Assembly (NCBI RefSeq): GCF_947500835.1
Contig: NZ_CANMTQ010000012.1
Location: forward strand, 60,106 to 124,105
Reading direction: 5' to 3'
Source of the DNA: an uncultured Halomonas sp.
GTDB taxonomy: Bacteria > Pseudomonadota > Gammaproteobacteria > Pseudomonadales > Halomonadaceae
Length of the DNA stretch: 64,000 nt
Shown here: positions 33,450 through 42,009 of the stretch, piece after piece
Layout of the letters: the number at the start of each line of letters is the position of its first letter
How positions within the stretch are numbered: position 1 is the first letter of the stretch
Position numbers and translations under genes: made by a program
The notes under the pieces: model-generated
The model's database searches: none
What the model was told of the DNA's origin: nothing
What the model saw: only the letters and a program-made list of their open reading frames with translations

Positions 33450-34004
33450 ATGCTTTATCTGCTAGACGATCTTCTGATCGGACGAGGCACCGAGCGCCAC
33501 TGTTATCGGCACCCTCAAGACGAAACGCGCTGTATCAAGGTTGTTCACAACTACAAGAACAACAAACAGCAGAATCAAAAGGACTACGAGTATTTCACCC
33601 GTCTGCAAAAACGCGGCATAGACTGGTCACACTTGCCACGCTGCTACGGCTGGGTAGAAACCGATCAAGGCAAGGGGCTGGTATTCGACCTTTTGCAGGA
33701 TAAACAGGGCGTCCCCTTGCCTCGCCTGGACGTCCTGTTAAAAAACGATCAGTTGGACAGAGCAGCGATCACAGCGCCCTTGAAAGAATTACACGATTAC
33801 CTCTTGACCAATCAGATATTCACAAGTGATCTGCGAGCCAGCAATATCGTATGTAACCTGGAAGCAACGCCCCCACACTTTTTCTTGATCGATGGCATTG
33901 GCGATCGCGACTTCATCAGGCTTGCCTCCGTGATACGACCCTTGGCACGCGCCAAGACCAATCGTCAATGGAAGCGATTCATGAGACGTCTGGAAAAGCA
34001 GTAG
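33450..34004 (+). CDS. YrbL-family (PhoP regulatory network) kinase-like protein
   Basis: 184-residue protein of the YrbL family, a shortened protein-kinase-like fold. It starts LLDDLLIGRGTERHCYRHP (nucleotide-loop-like) with CIKVVH (candidate ATP-contacting Lys) and contains TSDLRASNIVCN, which parallels the catalytic-loop D-x-x-x-x-N. In other gammaproteobacteria it appears next to LPS core glycosyltransferases, as here, and may phosphorylate a sugar or lipid; function is unproven. ATG 33450 has AAAAAGGAAAA upstream; a TTG at 33429 overlapping the previous stop is less likely. Confidence 0.82.
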   Translation: MLYLLDDLLIGRGTERHCYRHPQDETRCIKVVHNYKNNKQQNQKDYEYFTRLQKRGIDWSHLPRCYGWVETDQGKGLVFDLLQDKQGVPLPRLDVLLKNDQLDRAAITAPLKELHDYLLTNQIFTSDLRASNIVCNLEATPPHFFLIDGIGDRDFIRLASVIRPLARAKTNRQWKRFMRRLEKQ

Positions 34005-34009
34005 CCGAT

Positions 34010-35140
34010 TCAAGCGAAATACTGAGTTACCGCCGCTACAACACGATTCAGCTCCTCTTCACCTATCCCGTACCATAGAGGTAAACGAAGCAGCCGATCG
34101 CTTTCTCGAGTAGTGAACTCATCTTCACCAATGAACGCTCCCCATTGCTTTCCCGCCTGAGAGGTATGCAAAGGAACATAGTGAAATACTGCCCCTATTC
34201 CCTTTTCTTTCAAGAATGCCAATAAGTCCGAACGCTCATCGATGTCCTTGACCTTGATATAAAACATATGGGCATTGTGTCGACAGGCGTCAGGAATTGT
34301 GGGGAGCTGCAAAACGCCACGCTCGGCAAGCGGTTCAAGAGACTCATTGTAATATTTCCAGGAGCGTCGACGATCCGCGTCGATATCATCCACGGACTGC
34401 AGCTGCCCCCAAAGATAGGCAGCCTGCAATTCACTGGGAAGATAGCTGCTGCCCACATCGACCCAGGAATATTTGTCGACCATACCGCGAAAGAATTGAC
34501 TGCGATTGGTGCCTTTTTCTCTAAGCACTTCTGCTCGCTCCACGAAGCGCTCGTCATTGATGATCAGCAGCCCACCCTCACCGCCACTGGTATAATTCTT
34601 GGTTTCATGAAAGCTATAGGTACCCAAATGCCCGATACAGCCAAGGGGCTGCCCCTTGTAAGTCGAGAGCATCGCCTGAGCCGCATCCTCGATAACAAAA
34701 AGACCATGGCGGTCGGCGAGAGTCATGATGCTATCCATTTCACACGCGACTCCCGCGTAGTGGACGACTACTACTGCTTTGGTCTTCGGCGTGATAGCCG
34801 CTTCAATGAGGCGCTCGTCAATATTCATGGTCTCCGGATGAATATCGACAAATACAATCTTGGCTCCTCTCAAAACGAAGGCATTGGCCGTACTGACAAA
34901 CGTATAGCTGGGCATGATCACTTCGTCCCCTAGACGAATATCGATCAGCATGGCCGTCATTTCCAGAGCATGGGTGCAAGATGGCGTCAATAACGACTTG
35001 TAGCAGCCAAGGCGCTTCTCGAACCACTGCTGGCAATAGGACGCATAAGTGCCACCCCCGGATATCCTGCTGCTGCGCATCGCATCCAGCACGAAGGCGT
35101 CTTCCTTGCCGGTATAAGGAGGTTTATTGAAGGGGATCAT
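34010..35140 (-). CDS. wecE: dTDP-4-amino-4,6-dideoxygalactose transaminase
   Basis: PLP enzyme (376 residues) of the DegT/DnrJ/EryC1 family that converts dTDP-4-keto-6-deoxy-glucose to dTDP-Fuc4N using glutamate. It resembles E. coli WecE closely along its whole length, including LLTPSCTHALEM, GDEVIMPSYTFVSTANAFVL, HYAGVACEMD and the PLP-lysine segment FHETKNYTSGGEGG. RBS AAGGAG sits ahead of the ATG. It is last in the operon and overlaps the acetyltransferase gene by 17 bases; it acts on the product of RmlB encoded upstream. Confidence 0.95.
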   Translation of the reverse strand: MIPFNKPPYTGKEDAFVLDAMRSSRISGGGTYASYCQQWFEKRLGCYKSLLTPSCTHALEMTAMLIDIRLGDEVIMPSYTFVSTANAFVLRGAKIVFVDIHPETMNIDERLIEAAITPKTKAVVVVHYAGVACEMDSIMTLADRHGLFVIEDAAQAMLSTYKGQPLGCIGHLGTYSFHETKNYTSGGEGGLLIINDERFVERAEVLREKGTNRSQFFRGMVDKYSWVDVGSSYLPSELQAAYLWGQLQSVDDIDADRRRSWKYYNESLEPLAERGVLQLPTIPDACRHNAHMFYIKVKDIDERSDLLAFLKEKGIGAVFHYVPLHTSQAGKQWGAFIGEDEFTTRESDRLLRLPLWYGIGEEELNRVVAAVTQYFA

Positions 35141-35699
35141 CTTCTCGCTCCTTGAGAAATTGACTTTCGAGCGTAAGGATATCTCGTTTTCTTTCCTTAA
35201 TACGTCGCGCTGGGCTACCGAAATAGATTCCCCAGGGGCGAGTAGTCTTGTTGACCAGCGTCATTGCCCCTATCGAGCAGCCCTCCTTGACTTCCACACC
35301 GGGAAAGATGATCGATCCAGCGCCAACGATTACGTGTTTTTCCAGCACGACACGACTGAAGAATTCATTTTTATATTTCTTGTCGACTAAGGAACTAACC
35401 ATGGTCGCGCCGCTATAGTCGTCCGATTGAGAAAAAACCTTGGAGCCATAGGCTAGACCGCAGAAATCCGCCATGAACACACCAAGTTCCCCTCCAGCTA
35501 TCAGACATTGGGGGGAAATATGACAAAACCGACCAATACTGACTCTGCCGGATACCACACAGAAATCATCAATCCTCGAATTGTCGCCTATTTCAATAGC
35601 GTCATGATTATAAATGCTTGCCTTATCACTGATCTTGACGTTTTTACCAAGCTTTTTGAAGCCAAGCGCCTCTAACGCTTGTTGAGTAAGATATGCCAT
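35124..35699 (-). CDS. left-handed beta-helix acetyltransferase, likely sugar 4-N-acetyltransferase
   Basis: 191-residue hexapeptide-repeat protein (IEIGDNSRIDDFCVVSGRVSIGRFCHISP, VVLEKHVIVGAGSIIFPGVEVKEGCSIGA, SPARRIKER), a trimeric acyl-CoA-dependent transferase fold. Its place between wecF and wecE suggests it acetylates dTDP-Fuc4N to dTDP-Fuc4NAc, the step done in E. coli by the unrelated GNAT enzyme WecD; LbH enzymes such as VioB do the analogous reaction on dTDP-Qui4N. That assignment is inference from context. It starts 6 bases after the wecF stop and overlaps wecE. Confidence 0.82.
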   Translation of the reverse strand: MAYLTQQALEALGFKKLGKNVKISDKASIYNHDAIEIGDNSRIDDFCVVSGRVSIGRFCHISPQCLIAGGELGVFMADFCGLAYGSKVFSQSDDYSGATMVSSLVDKKYKNEFFSRVVLEKHVIVGAGSIIFPGVEVKEGCSIGAMTLVNKTTRPWGIYFGSPARRIKERKRDILTLESQFLKEREDDPLQ

Positions 35700-35705
35700 A
35701 AATTC

Positions 35706-36743
35706 CTACAAGAAATCCTTGAGTTGATGTTTCAATCTTTCCTTGGAGAAGTAAGAACTGATTGTTTCGCGATTGTGCTCTGCGGTCTCATCGTCCAAGC
35801 GAACGCTACCTATATCATCCAAGTCGAAAACCTTGACTCCGAGTTCTTCAAACATGGACCAGGGTGTGATTTCCCTACGGATGAATACCGTTTTTCCCAA
35901 GCCCAGCAGCGTAATTATATTTCCCATCGCCTGCTGGCGTCGAAACGCAAAGCAGGCGATATCTACTTCTGCCAGTACTTCAAGATATTTTTCCAGAGGT
36001 AGAAATTCAGTAAGCGCTATGAAATCGTCGCCAAACAGTTTTTTTCCTTGTGCAATGACTTTCTTTGCATAGCGCTTATTCCCATAGGAAAGAGGGCAGA
36101 TGACCCTGATACCACCCTCCGATAAAATCCTGAGTCTTTCGAATGCATCGAAATGCTCATTGCTCTGATTCGCCGAGTTACCGACAAGTACAGTAATTTT
36201 TCCTTTTCCAGATTCTTGTTTCTTTTCAGGCAAGCCCAGTGATTTATAAAGGTTGCTGGGATACACGAAACTTTCGACATAGTCACCTTTGGCAGCATAC
36301 CATCGCCTTGCCAGCTCGACATCTCCCGGTATATAGGTAACAAGATATCCAATATCTGGAATGATCTTGCGTCGGCACCGTTCGACGAGTCTTTCTTTTA
36401 ACGTCGTCTTTTCTTGATGGTAGCTGTATAGGTCACCGCCCCACATCACCCAATAACAGCGACTCAATACTTTTGGATTCAATGCGAGAATAAATACAAC
36501 ATACTTGTTGAATAAACCATGCAGAATTATCTTGTCATAATGACGCATCTTGAAGTATAGCTTCAAGAAACCAAACTTGCTGTTCTGCTGCTCAATATCG
36601 CTACCTGTCTGGTAAGGATAAGCGTGGGACTTTTCTATAAGATGAAAATGATTATCCGAGCCATTCACCTCTTCACGAACAAATTCGATAAATGCCGGAA
36701 TAAACTTGTCCATATAGCATATATGAAGTATTTTTTTAGACAT
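35706..36743 (-). CDS. wecF: TDP-Fuc4NAc:lipid II Fuc4NAc transferase
   Basis: 345-residue glycosyltransferase of family GT56 (WecF/RffT), a peripheral inner-membrane enzyme adding Fuc4NAc to a lipid-linked glycan. Hallmarks include [42 protein letters not shown] (near-identical motif in E. coli WecF) and [10 protein letters not shown]. It overlaps the rmlA stop by 8 bases. ATG 36743 is chosen over a TTG at 36761, which would only add six residues. The rest of the enterobacterial-common-antigen set (wecA, wecB, wecC, wzx/wzy) is not in the window, so the acceptor may differ. AT-rich codon use compared with the flanks suggests acquisition. Confidence 0.9.
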   Translation of the reverse strand: MSKKILHICYMDKFIPAFIEFVREEVNGSDNHFHLIEKSHAYPYQTGSDIEQQNSKFGFLKLYFKMRHYDKIILHGLFNKYVVFILALNPKVLSRCYWVMWGGDLYSYHQEKTTLKERLVERCRRKIIPDIGYLVTYIPGDVELARRWYAAKGDYVESFVYPSNLYKSLGLPEKKQESGKGKITVLVGNSANQSNEHFDAFERLRILSEGGIRVICPLSYGNKRYAKKVIAQGKKLFGDDFIALTEFLPLEKYLEVLAEVDIACFAFRRQQAMGNIITLLGLGKTVFIRREITPWSMFEELGVKVFDLDDIGSVRLDDETAEHNRETISSYFSKERLKHQLKDFL

Positions 36744-37617
36744 TGCTATTTTCTTCAACAATCAAGTTTTCGAGATATTCTCCATAGCCGCTTTTCTTGT
36801 ATTGTGCAGCAAGTCGCTTCAAATCGTTGCTTGTTAGCCAGCCTCTTAGAAAAGCAATCTCTTCCAAGCAGGCCACTTTCAACCCCTGGCGATGCTCAAT
36901 GGTTTGCACGAACATGCCAGCTTCCAAAAGGCTTTCATGAGTTCCCGTATCCAGCCAGGCAAATCCACGACCCAAAAGTACGACATTCAGGTTATTCCGC
37001 TGTAGGTAGGCTTGATTGATACTCGTAATTTCCAGCTCACCCCGAGGAGAAGGCATTACTTGCTTTGCAATCTCTACTACGTCGTTGTCATAGAAATACA
37101 AGCCTGTAACGGCAAAGTTGGATCTTGGCTTTTCAGGTTTCTCTTCGATGGAAACGACTCGGTGATCAGTATCGAATTCCACGACACCAAAACGCTCGGG
37201 GTCCTTGACTTGATAACCGAATATCGTGGCGCCTCGCTCTCTTTTGGCAGCTTCAAGCAATTTAGGCGTGAACCCTTGTCCATAGAATACGTTATCCCCC
37301 AATACTAGACAGACTCTATCATTGCCAATGAACTCTTCGGCAACGATGAACGCTTGGGCAAGTCCATCAGGTTGGGGCTGAATCGCATAGCACAAATCGA
37401 TACCGAACTGATGACCATTACCTAGCAAACGTACGAAACCATCCTGATCCTCAGGTGTGGTAATGATCATGATATCGCGGATGCCTGCCAGCATCAGGAC
37501 GGAAAGAGGATAGTAGATCATGGGTTTGTCATAGATTGGCAGCAGCTGCTTGGAAAGTCCCTTGGTAATTGGATAAAGACGCGTACCACTGCCACCTGCC
37601 AAGACGATTCCCTTCAT
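36736..37617 (-). CDS. rmlA: glucose-1-phosphate thymidylyltransferase
   Basis: 293-residue nucleotidyltransferase making dTDP-glucose from dTTP and glucose-1-phosphate. Signature [22 protein letters not shown] at the N-terminus, EKPEKPRSN for sugar binding and [16 protein letters not shown]. Full length for RmlA/RffH. It overlaps rmlB by 4 bases and wecF by 8. First committed enzyme of the dTDP-Fuc4NAc route in this operon. Confidence 0.97.
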   Translation of the reverse strand: MKGIVLAGGSGTRLYPITKGLSKQLLPIYDKPMIYYPLSVLMLAGIRDIMIITTPEDQDGFVRLLGNGHQFGIDLCYAIQPQPDGLAQAFIVAEEFIGNDRVCLVLGDNVFYGQGFTPKLLEAAKRERGATIFGYQVKDPERFGVVEFDTDHRVVSIEEKPEKPRSNFAVTGLYFYDNDVVEIAKQVMPSPRGELEITSINQAYLQRNNLNVVLLGRGFAWLDTGTHESLLEAGMFVQTIEHRQGLKVACLEEIAFLRGWLTSNDLKRLAAQYKKSGYGEYLENLIVEENSNV

Positions 37618-38705
37618 GACTTTTCCCTATCGATGGTTCCAAGACGCTCACGCTGATAAGTGCTGCTCAATACTCTGGTACACCAGCCCAGATTGTCCAA
37701 GTACCAGACAACGGTTTTACGAAGCCCACTTTCAAAGGATTCGGCTGGCACCCAACCTAATTCACGCTGGATTTTCCCTGAGTCGATAGCGTAGCGAAGA
37801 TCATGACCGGGTCGATCCTTCACTGACACCATCAAATCGCGGTAATTGGCAACACCTTTTGGTTTTTGCGGCGCCATCTCTTCTAGCAAGTTGCATATTT
37901 CTAGCACTACATCGATATTGCGTTTCTCGTTGTGGCCACCAATATTATACGTTTCACCTATTTTCCCGTTGTTTAATGCTAGATAAAGGGCACGAGCATG
38001 GTCGTCCACATACAACCAATCACGCACCTGCTCACCCGTACCGTAGATTGGCAGTTCTCTGCCCTCCAAGGCATTGAGAATGATCAACGGAATAAGTTTT
38101 TCAGGAAAATGATACGGCCCGTAGTTATTGGAGCAATTTGTCACTAACGCAGGAAAACCATAGGTGCGCTGCCAGGCGCGAACGAGATGATCTGAACTCG
38201 CCTTGCTAGCAGAGTAAGGCGAGCTTGGCATGTAAGGCGTAGTCTCGACAAACAGACTCCCGGGCTCTTTGAGATCGCCATATACTTCATCAGTAGATAT
38301 ATGATGAAAGCGAAAAGCAGCCTGACGGCTAGAGTCCAAACTTTGCCAGTAGTTTCGAGCAACCTCTAGTAGCGTATAAGTTCCAATGATGTTGGTTTCG
38401 ATAAAAGCTGCAGGGCCATCGATAGAGCGATCTACATGGCTTTCTGCAGCCAAATGCATGACAGCATCAGGCGAATGTACAAAGAAAACTCTTGCAAGCT
38501 CATCTCGATTGCATATATCCACTTGTTCGAATGTATAACGAGCGTTATTTGATACAGACGCTAACGATTCAAGATTTCCCGCATATGTCAGTTTATCGAC
38601 GTTCACGACACTGCACTGTGTGTTGTTTATGATATTTCGAATTACAGCCGAACCAATGAAACCAGCACCACCGGTAATCAAGATTTTTTTTGGTGAATCA
38701 CTCAT
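37614..38705 (-). CDS. rmlB: dTDP-glucose 4,6-dehydratase
   Basis: 363-residue NAD-dependent short-chain dehydrogenase-type enzyme producing dTDP-4-keto-6-deoxyglucose. NAD-binding [37 protein letters not shown] and catalytic [15 protein letters not shown] are all present. ATG 38705 (MSDSPKK) is favoured over the in-frame start 21 bases upstream on family length. Its product feeds WecE. It is 48 bases downstream of the O-antigen ligase-like gene. Confidence 0.96.
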   Translation of the reverse strand: MSDSPKKILITGGAGFIGSAVIRNIINNTQCSVVNVDKLTYAGNLESLASVSNNARYTFEQVDICNRDELARVFFVHSPDAVMHLAAESHVDRSIDGPAAFIETNIIGTYTLLEVARNYWQSLDSSRQAAFRFHHISTDEVYGDLKEPGSLFVETTPYMPSSPYSASKASSDHLVRAWQRTYGFPALVTNCSNNYGPYHFPEKLIPLIILNALEGRELPIYGTGEQVRDWLYVDDHARALYLALNNGKIGETYNIGGHNEKRNIDVVLEICNLLEEMAPQKPKGVANYRDLMVSVKDRPGHDLRYAIDSGKIQRELGWVPAESFESGLRKTVVWYLDNLGWCTRVLSSTYQRERLGTIDREKS

Positions 38706-38753
38706 ATAAAGCATTCCCAATAGCAAGATGATGACATTTAATCAAAGACACTC

Positions 38754-40088
38754 TTAAGAAGTACTCTTTACGTCAATATTATTTTTCGGCATTAGTTGCC
38801 AGCGCCAGTAATGAGTAACCAATCCACCAAGAATGATGTTATGCACATACACTCCCGTCCAAAAAGAGTTATATGACTCAAATTGATTTGCTATCATCCA
38901 ATAAACAAAGAAAACCATGCCAAACAATGCAATATCATTCGGCAACACACCACCCTTCCAGGCAAGCCATGTTGCACGTCCTACCCAGACTGTCAGGGCC
39001 GCTATTACCAATAATCCCAAAATCCCGTAAGCCACCCATACTTCAAGAAAAAAATTATGCAGATGGCCAAAATTTTCCTTTATTGAATTTGGTAACCATT
39101 CAGTATGATCAATGACGAGGCTGCGTCCTTGGCCACCCCAACCAACAATTGGCCGTTGCTCTATCCAATCTAAGGCGGCACGCCATGTATGAATACGAAT
39201 ACCAATACTCGAATAAGGGAGATCTTCAAATTCTCCTTGTGCTATTTGACTGATAACCTGGGATTCTTGGTCTATACGTGCAGTCAAAGTATCCTGGAAT
39301 TTTATGCCTGCACCTATTACTAATACTAATAACACTACAAGACTGATAGCGAATTTTGTGAGATTCCCAAGAGTAAATTGACTACTTCCCTTATAAATAA
39401 GCCATGTAACGCCTGCGGCACTCGTGGCCACGAGCAAAGCCAACCAGATGGCTCGAGTCTGACCAATCAAAACACCTATCGAACAAACGATCAGCAGAAA
39501 ACACCAAAAGAATATACGCACCAATCTAAGCCGACCTGGTGCGCAAAAACGCTTGGAAAACACCAATACACCAAGAAGTGCTACACCAAAAAGCATTGCA
39601 CCATGCTGCTTGTTCCGTATTCCAAAGCCAGCACGTTCACCCTGCAATCCCAAAATCCATTCATGAATCCCATCGCCATGTATCAATGTAGCCGGTAAAT
39701 AGAGGATAAGCGCAAGCCCCCATACGATCAGCGTGTTGTGGGTACTTCCACCTAACCACCATGCTACACCGATGAAGATGAACAATTTTGCCAATCGATC
39801 AACCTTGGGATCGCTATCCATCCAATCTGGATGATGCAAAGTGCCAAGCCACCAGGATAGTGCCTGTACCAGAATTACGGCCAGAAGCAGCCATAGCGCA
39901 GCGGAACTCCGTAATTTCTGCCCATATAAAAGGATCGTGATCAACCCAAGAAAGGCCGTGGAGTATTCGCCAAGCTTGCCTAAATCCGGCCAAAGAATCC
40001 TGAAGGAGGAATACAGTACAAGTCCCAGGGCCCCTGCATATACTATCCATTTTGGATAAGGCAGAAGTGTGCGAGGTTCCCAGAGCAT
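38754..40088 (-). CDS. O-antigen ligase/polymerase-like membrane protein (Wzy_C family)
   Basis: About 444 residues with ten or more membrane helices and, before the last group, a large periplasmic loop containing RIHTWRAALDWIEQRPIVGW and NFGHLHNFFLEVWVAYGILG, the Wzy_C signature with its conserved His. It either joins undecaprenyl-linked polysaccharide to lipid A-core (WaaL) or polymerises repeat units; sequence alone does not separate the two. The ATG at 40088 (GAAGAG upstream) is preferred to a TTG at 40127. It heads the rmlBA-wecF operon, 112 bases after the small MvaT-like gene. Its AT-rich composition fits an acquired polysaccharide locus. Confidence 0.85.
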   Translation of the reverse strand: MLWEPRTLLPYPKWIVYAGALGLVLYSSFRILWPDLGKLGEYSTAFLGLITILLYGQKLRSSAALWLLLAVILVQALSWWLGTLHHPDWMDSDPKVDRLAKLFIFIGVAWWLGGSTHNTLIVWGLALILYLPATLIHGDGIHEWILGLQGERAGFGIRNKQHGAMLFGVALLGVLVFSKRFCAPGRLRLVRIFFWCFLLIVCSIGVLIGQTRAIWLALLVATSAAGVTWLIYKGSSQFTLGNLTKFAISLVVLLVLVIGAGIKFQDTLTARIDQESQVISQIAQGEFEDLPYSSIGIRIHTWRAALDWIEQRPIVGWGGQGRSLVIDHTEWLPNSIKENFGHLHNFFLEVWVAYGILGLLVIAALTVWVGRATWLAWKGGVLPNDIALFGMVFFVYWMIANQFESYNSFWTGVYVHNIILGGLVTHYWRWQLMPKNNIDVKSTS

Positions 40089-40200
40089 TTTACTCTTCAC
40101 ATTTATTATCCATCCTGGATTGCACAAAAGGGTGGTCGATCCAGGTATGATCCCACTCCTGTCACGAACACCTCCCCTTATATCGCCATATAAAAACTAT

Positions 40201-40452
40201 TTAACTGATTTTACCAAGCTCGAGTAAAGTAAGGAGTAGAGTGCGGACACTGTCATCGCTTTGTTGAAAATCGTCCATCAATTCATGCAAGCGTTGCTCG
40301 AACTGATGCCGCGCATCCTTGTCGCTTTCTTGTTGACGTCGCTTGCTAGAGCCTTCCAGATCTCGTAAAGCTTGAGAAAAAGCATCGTCAAGTTCTCGGA
40401 ACTTACGCAGCTTCTCTCTTTCATCCATGTAGCGAGGTTTGTTGGATTTCAT
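40201..40452 (-). CDS. small protein resembling the MvaT oligomerisation domain without a DNA-binding domain
   Basis: 83 residues, highly charged and helical. The segment FEQRLHELMDDFQQSDDSVR (about 51-70), continued by three Leu-rich positions, aligns without gaps to FKERLEALMQEFSKSAADVI of the MvaT-family protein encoded 680 bases upstream, sharing 10 of 23 positions (F, R, L, L, M, F, S, V, L, L). In MvaT/H-NS this coiled-coil region drives dimer and multimer formation. The C-terminal AT-hook-like DNA-binding domain (YKNPNTGEVVETRGGN) is absent; the protein ends LLELGKIS. It could therefore mix with MvaT and poison filaments, like H-NST-type truncated H-NS. The role is inference. The start lacks a strong RBS; an internal ATG at 40428 is possible. 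Confidence 0.62.
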   Translation of the reverse strand: MKSNKPRYMDEREKLRKFRELDDAFSQALRDLEGSSKRRQQESDKDARHQFEQRLHELMDDFQQSDDSVRTLLLTLLELGKIS

Positions 40453-41131
40453 GAAATTAGTCTTGACACCGTAAATGAAATTAAAGTCACCTTGAGGATT
40501 GGTCGTAGTAAAAAACGGTAAAAATTAGAAGTTAAAACATGACGCAGATAAAAATGATTATGCGTTTGATATATAACCTGGCTCTCATGTTTTCGTAACG
40601 ATATGTTCTCAAGATTACGACTTGGCAAGAACACATGCAGCGCTACAATCGAACACTTGCTGTTACTATAATCAAAATATACGTAACAATTATTAATTTC
40701 TTATCTCATGATCATCAAGCCGAACTATAGCCACAGTCGTTGCTGACTACGTATGAGTCTATACTCGTCGAAAGGTACAAACGATAACTTTGTGCAAGGT
40801 CACGATCCACAAGAAAGGCATTATATAGTGTCAGACCCAAGCATATTTATGCAAGAGAGAGAAATGCAGAACTATGCTTTCTAACTTACTACAATACGCT
40901 CAACATGGCACTAAAAAGGGAGATAATAGCTTTGTTTGCAATTCTTGGGAGAAATTGCTAAGCAGTTTTAGTTAGCCACCTTCTAATGGATAAAAGCAAA
41001 AGCTCCATGTTTTATACTTAAAATCATCCCAATGCCTCTATTTCCAGAACAGAAGGCATTGGGGTAGCGGCGCTGATTTCTCGCTTACCAGCGCCTCGAT
41101 ACCGTTTTACCGCCACTAGGCTGGCAAGTAC
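40453..41131. other. AT-rich gene-free region downstream of mvaT
   Basis: This 679-base stretch has low GC and only short chance-like frames. A hairpin near 41028-41063 probably ends mvaT transcription. The rest presumably holds the promoter of the small MvaT-like gene and O-antigen operon, and its AT-richness is the sort of DNA that MvaT/H-NS binds. No repeat, tRNA or insertion sequence was seen. Confidence 0.6.
41028..41063 (-). terminator. hairpin likely ending mvaT transcription
   Basis: A perfect 10-bp stem (CCCAATGCCT / AGGCATTGGG) with a 16-base loop, about 70 bases after the mvaT stop. On the minus strand it is followed by ATGATTTTAAG, a weak T-run. Confidence 0.5.
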
Positions 41132-41509
41132 TCAGCCTTCAGTACGGACTAACCAGGATTCAACGGTATCAGCGCCATATTCATCCTTCCAGGATTTCAG
41201 TGTCTTTTGATTTCCACCCCGGGTTTCGACCACTTCACCCGTATTCGGGTTCTTGTAAATCTTCAGCTTGCGCTTACGTCGATTTCCACCTGTTGCAACA
41301 CTCTTGGTGGTGCTGGAAGGCCGTTCTTGAGGCTGGAGAAGATCGATGACGTCAGCGGCGCTTTTACTGAACTCCTGCATTAGTGCTTCAAGACGCTCTT
41401 TGAACTCGAGTTCAGACGTTAAGCGCTGATCGCTTTCCATCTGTTCCATTTCTTCCTGAATTTGCTTGAGCAATTGCTCTTTTTTCATGTACTCACTGAG
41501 TAGTGACAT
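41132..41509 (-). CDS. mvaT: MvaT-family H-NS-like nucleoid protein
   Basis: 125-residue xenogeneic silencer of the Pseudomonas MvaT type. The N-terminal coiled coil starts MSLLSEYMKKEQLLKQIQEE; the central FKERLEALMQEFSKSAADVI helices mediate multimerisation. A basic linker (GGNRRKRKLK) leads to the C-terminal DNA-binding domain YKNPNTGEVVETRGGNQKTL...ESWL. The start at 41509 matches MvaT proteins (MSLINEY...); the in-frame extension to 41581 does not. It binds AT-rich DNA and represses acquired genes, and it lies beside an AT-rich polysaccharide locus and a DNA-binding-less relative. Whether it is the main chromosomal MvaT or a second copy is unknown. Confidence 0.93.
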   Translation of the reverse strand: MSLLSEYMKKEQLLKQIQEEMEQMESDQRLTSELEFKERLEALMQEFSKSAADVIDLLQPQERPSSTTKSVATGGNRRKRKLKIYKNPNTGEVVETRGGNQKTLKSWKDEYGADTVESWLVRTEG

Positions 41510-42009
41510 AACGTCTTGATCCCTTCCATCTGAAGTTGGCAAATAGGGTGCAATTATTAACGTTTTTAAGTTTAATGCCAAGGGTCGATTTGTTTTTTTC
41601 TAGAATTCATTGGGCTTCGCTTCTACAAGAAACGAACAGTGGAGCTTATTTCAGAACGTAAAAGGCGCTGGTAACGTGTTTGAGGGTCATTTTTCAACAA
41701 ATATTTTAGAACGAAAACACTAGTCAATACGTTTGAACCATTTGACCTCAGTGTTTTCGCCATTAGATAAAATCTTAAAAAAATAAACAAAAACAAATAC
41801 CTATAAAATTCTGACAAAGATTGCACTATTAGGTGGTGCACCTGATTTCAAATGTTGTAAGCAGTAATACCGATAACTTACCAGTGGCTGACGCATTATC
41901 CGCGCTCAGCTACTGAGTGCACACAACAGATACCCACAATTCAGTAAATAAAAATTTATCTAGTGGAAATTCCTTTGAGTGAGGGCTTCCATGGAACTTC
42001 TGTTGATGC
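41510..42009. other. AT-rich gene-free region upstream of mvaT
   Basis: A 500-base AT-rich spacer containing the mvaT promoter region and the 3' flank of the Na+/H+ antiporter gene. Short frames on both strands have no RBS or protein-like composition. MvaT-type autoregulation here would be plausible but is not shown by the sequence. Confidence 0.6.

Noticed and set aside
40449..40634. 61-codon minus-strand frame upstream of the small MvaT-like gene
   Set aside because: No RBS, composition reflects AT-rich DNA, and it ends at the start of the better-supported gene.
40753..40975. Two short plus-strand frames (43 and 33 codons) in the AT-rich gap
   Set aside because: The second (QHGTKKGDNSFVCNSWEK) looks faintly protein-like, but neither has an RBS or a recognisable family; kept as non-coding.
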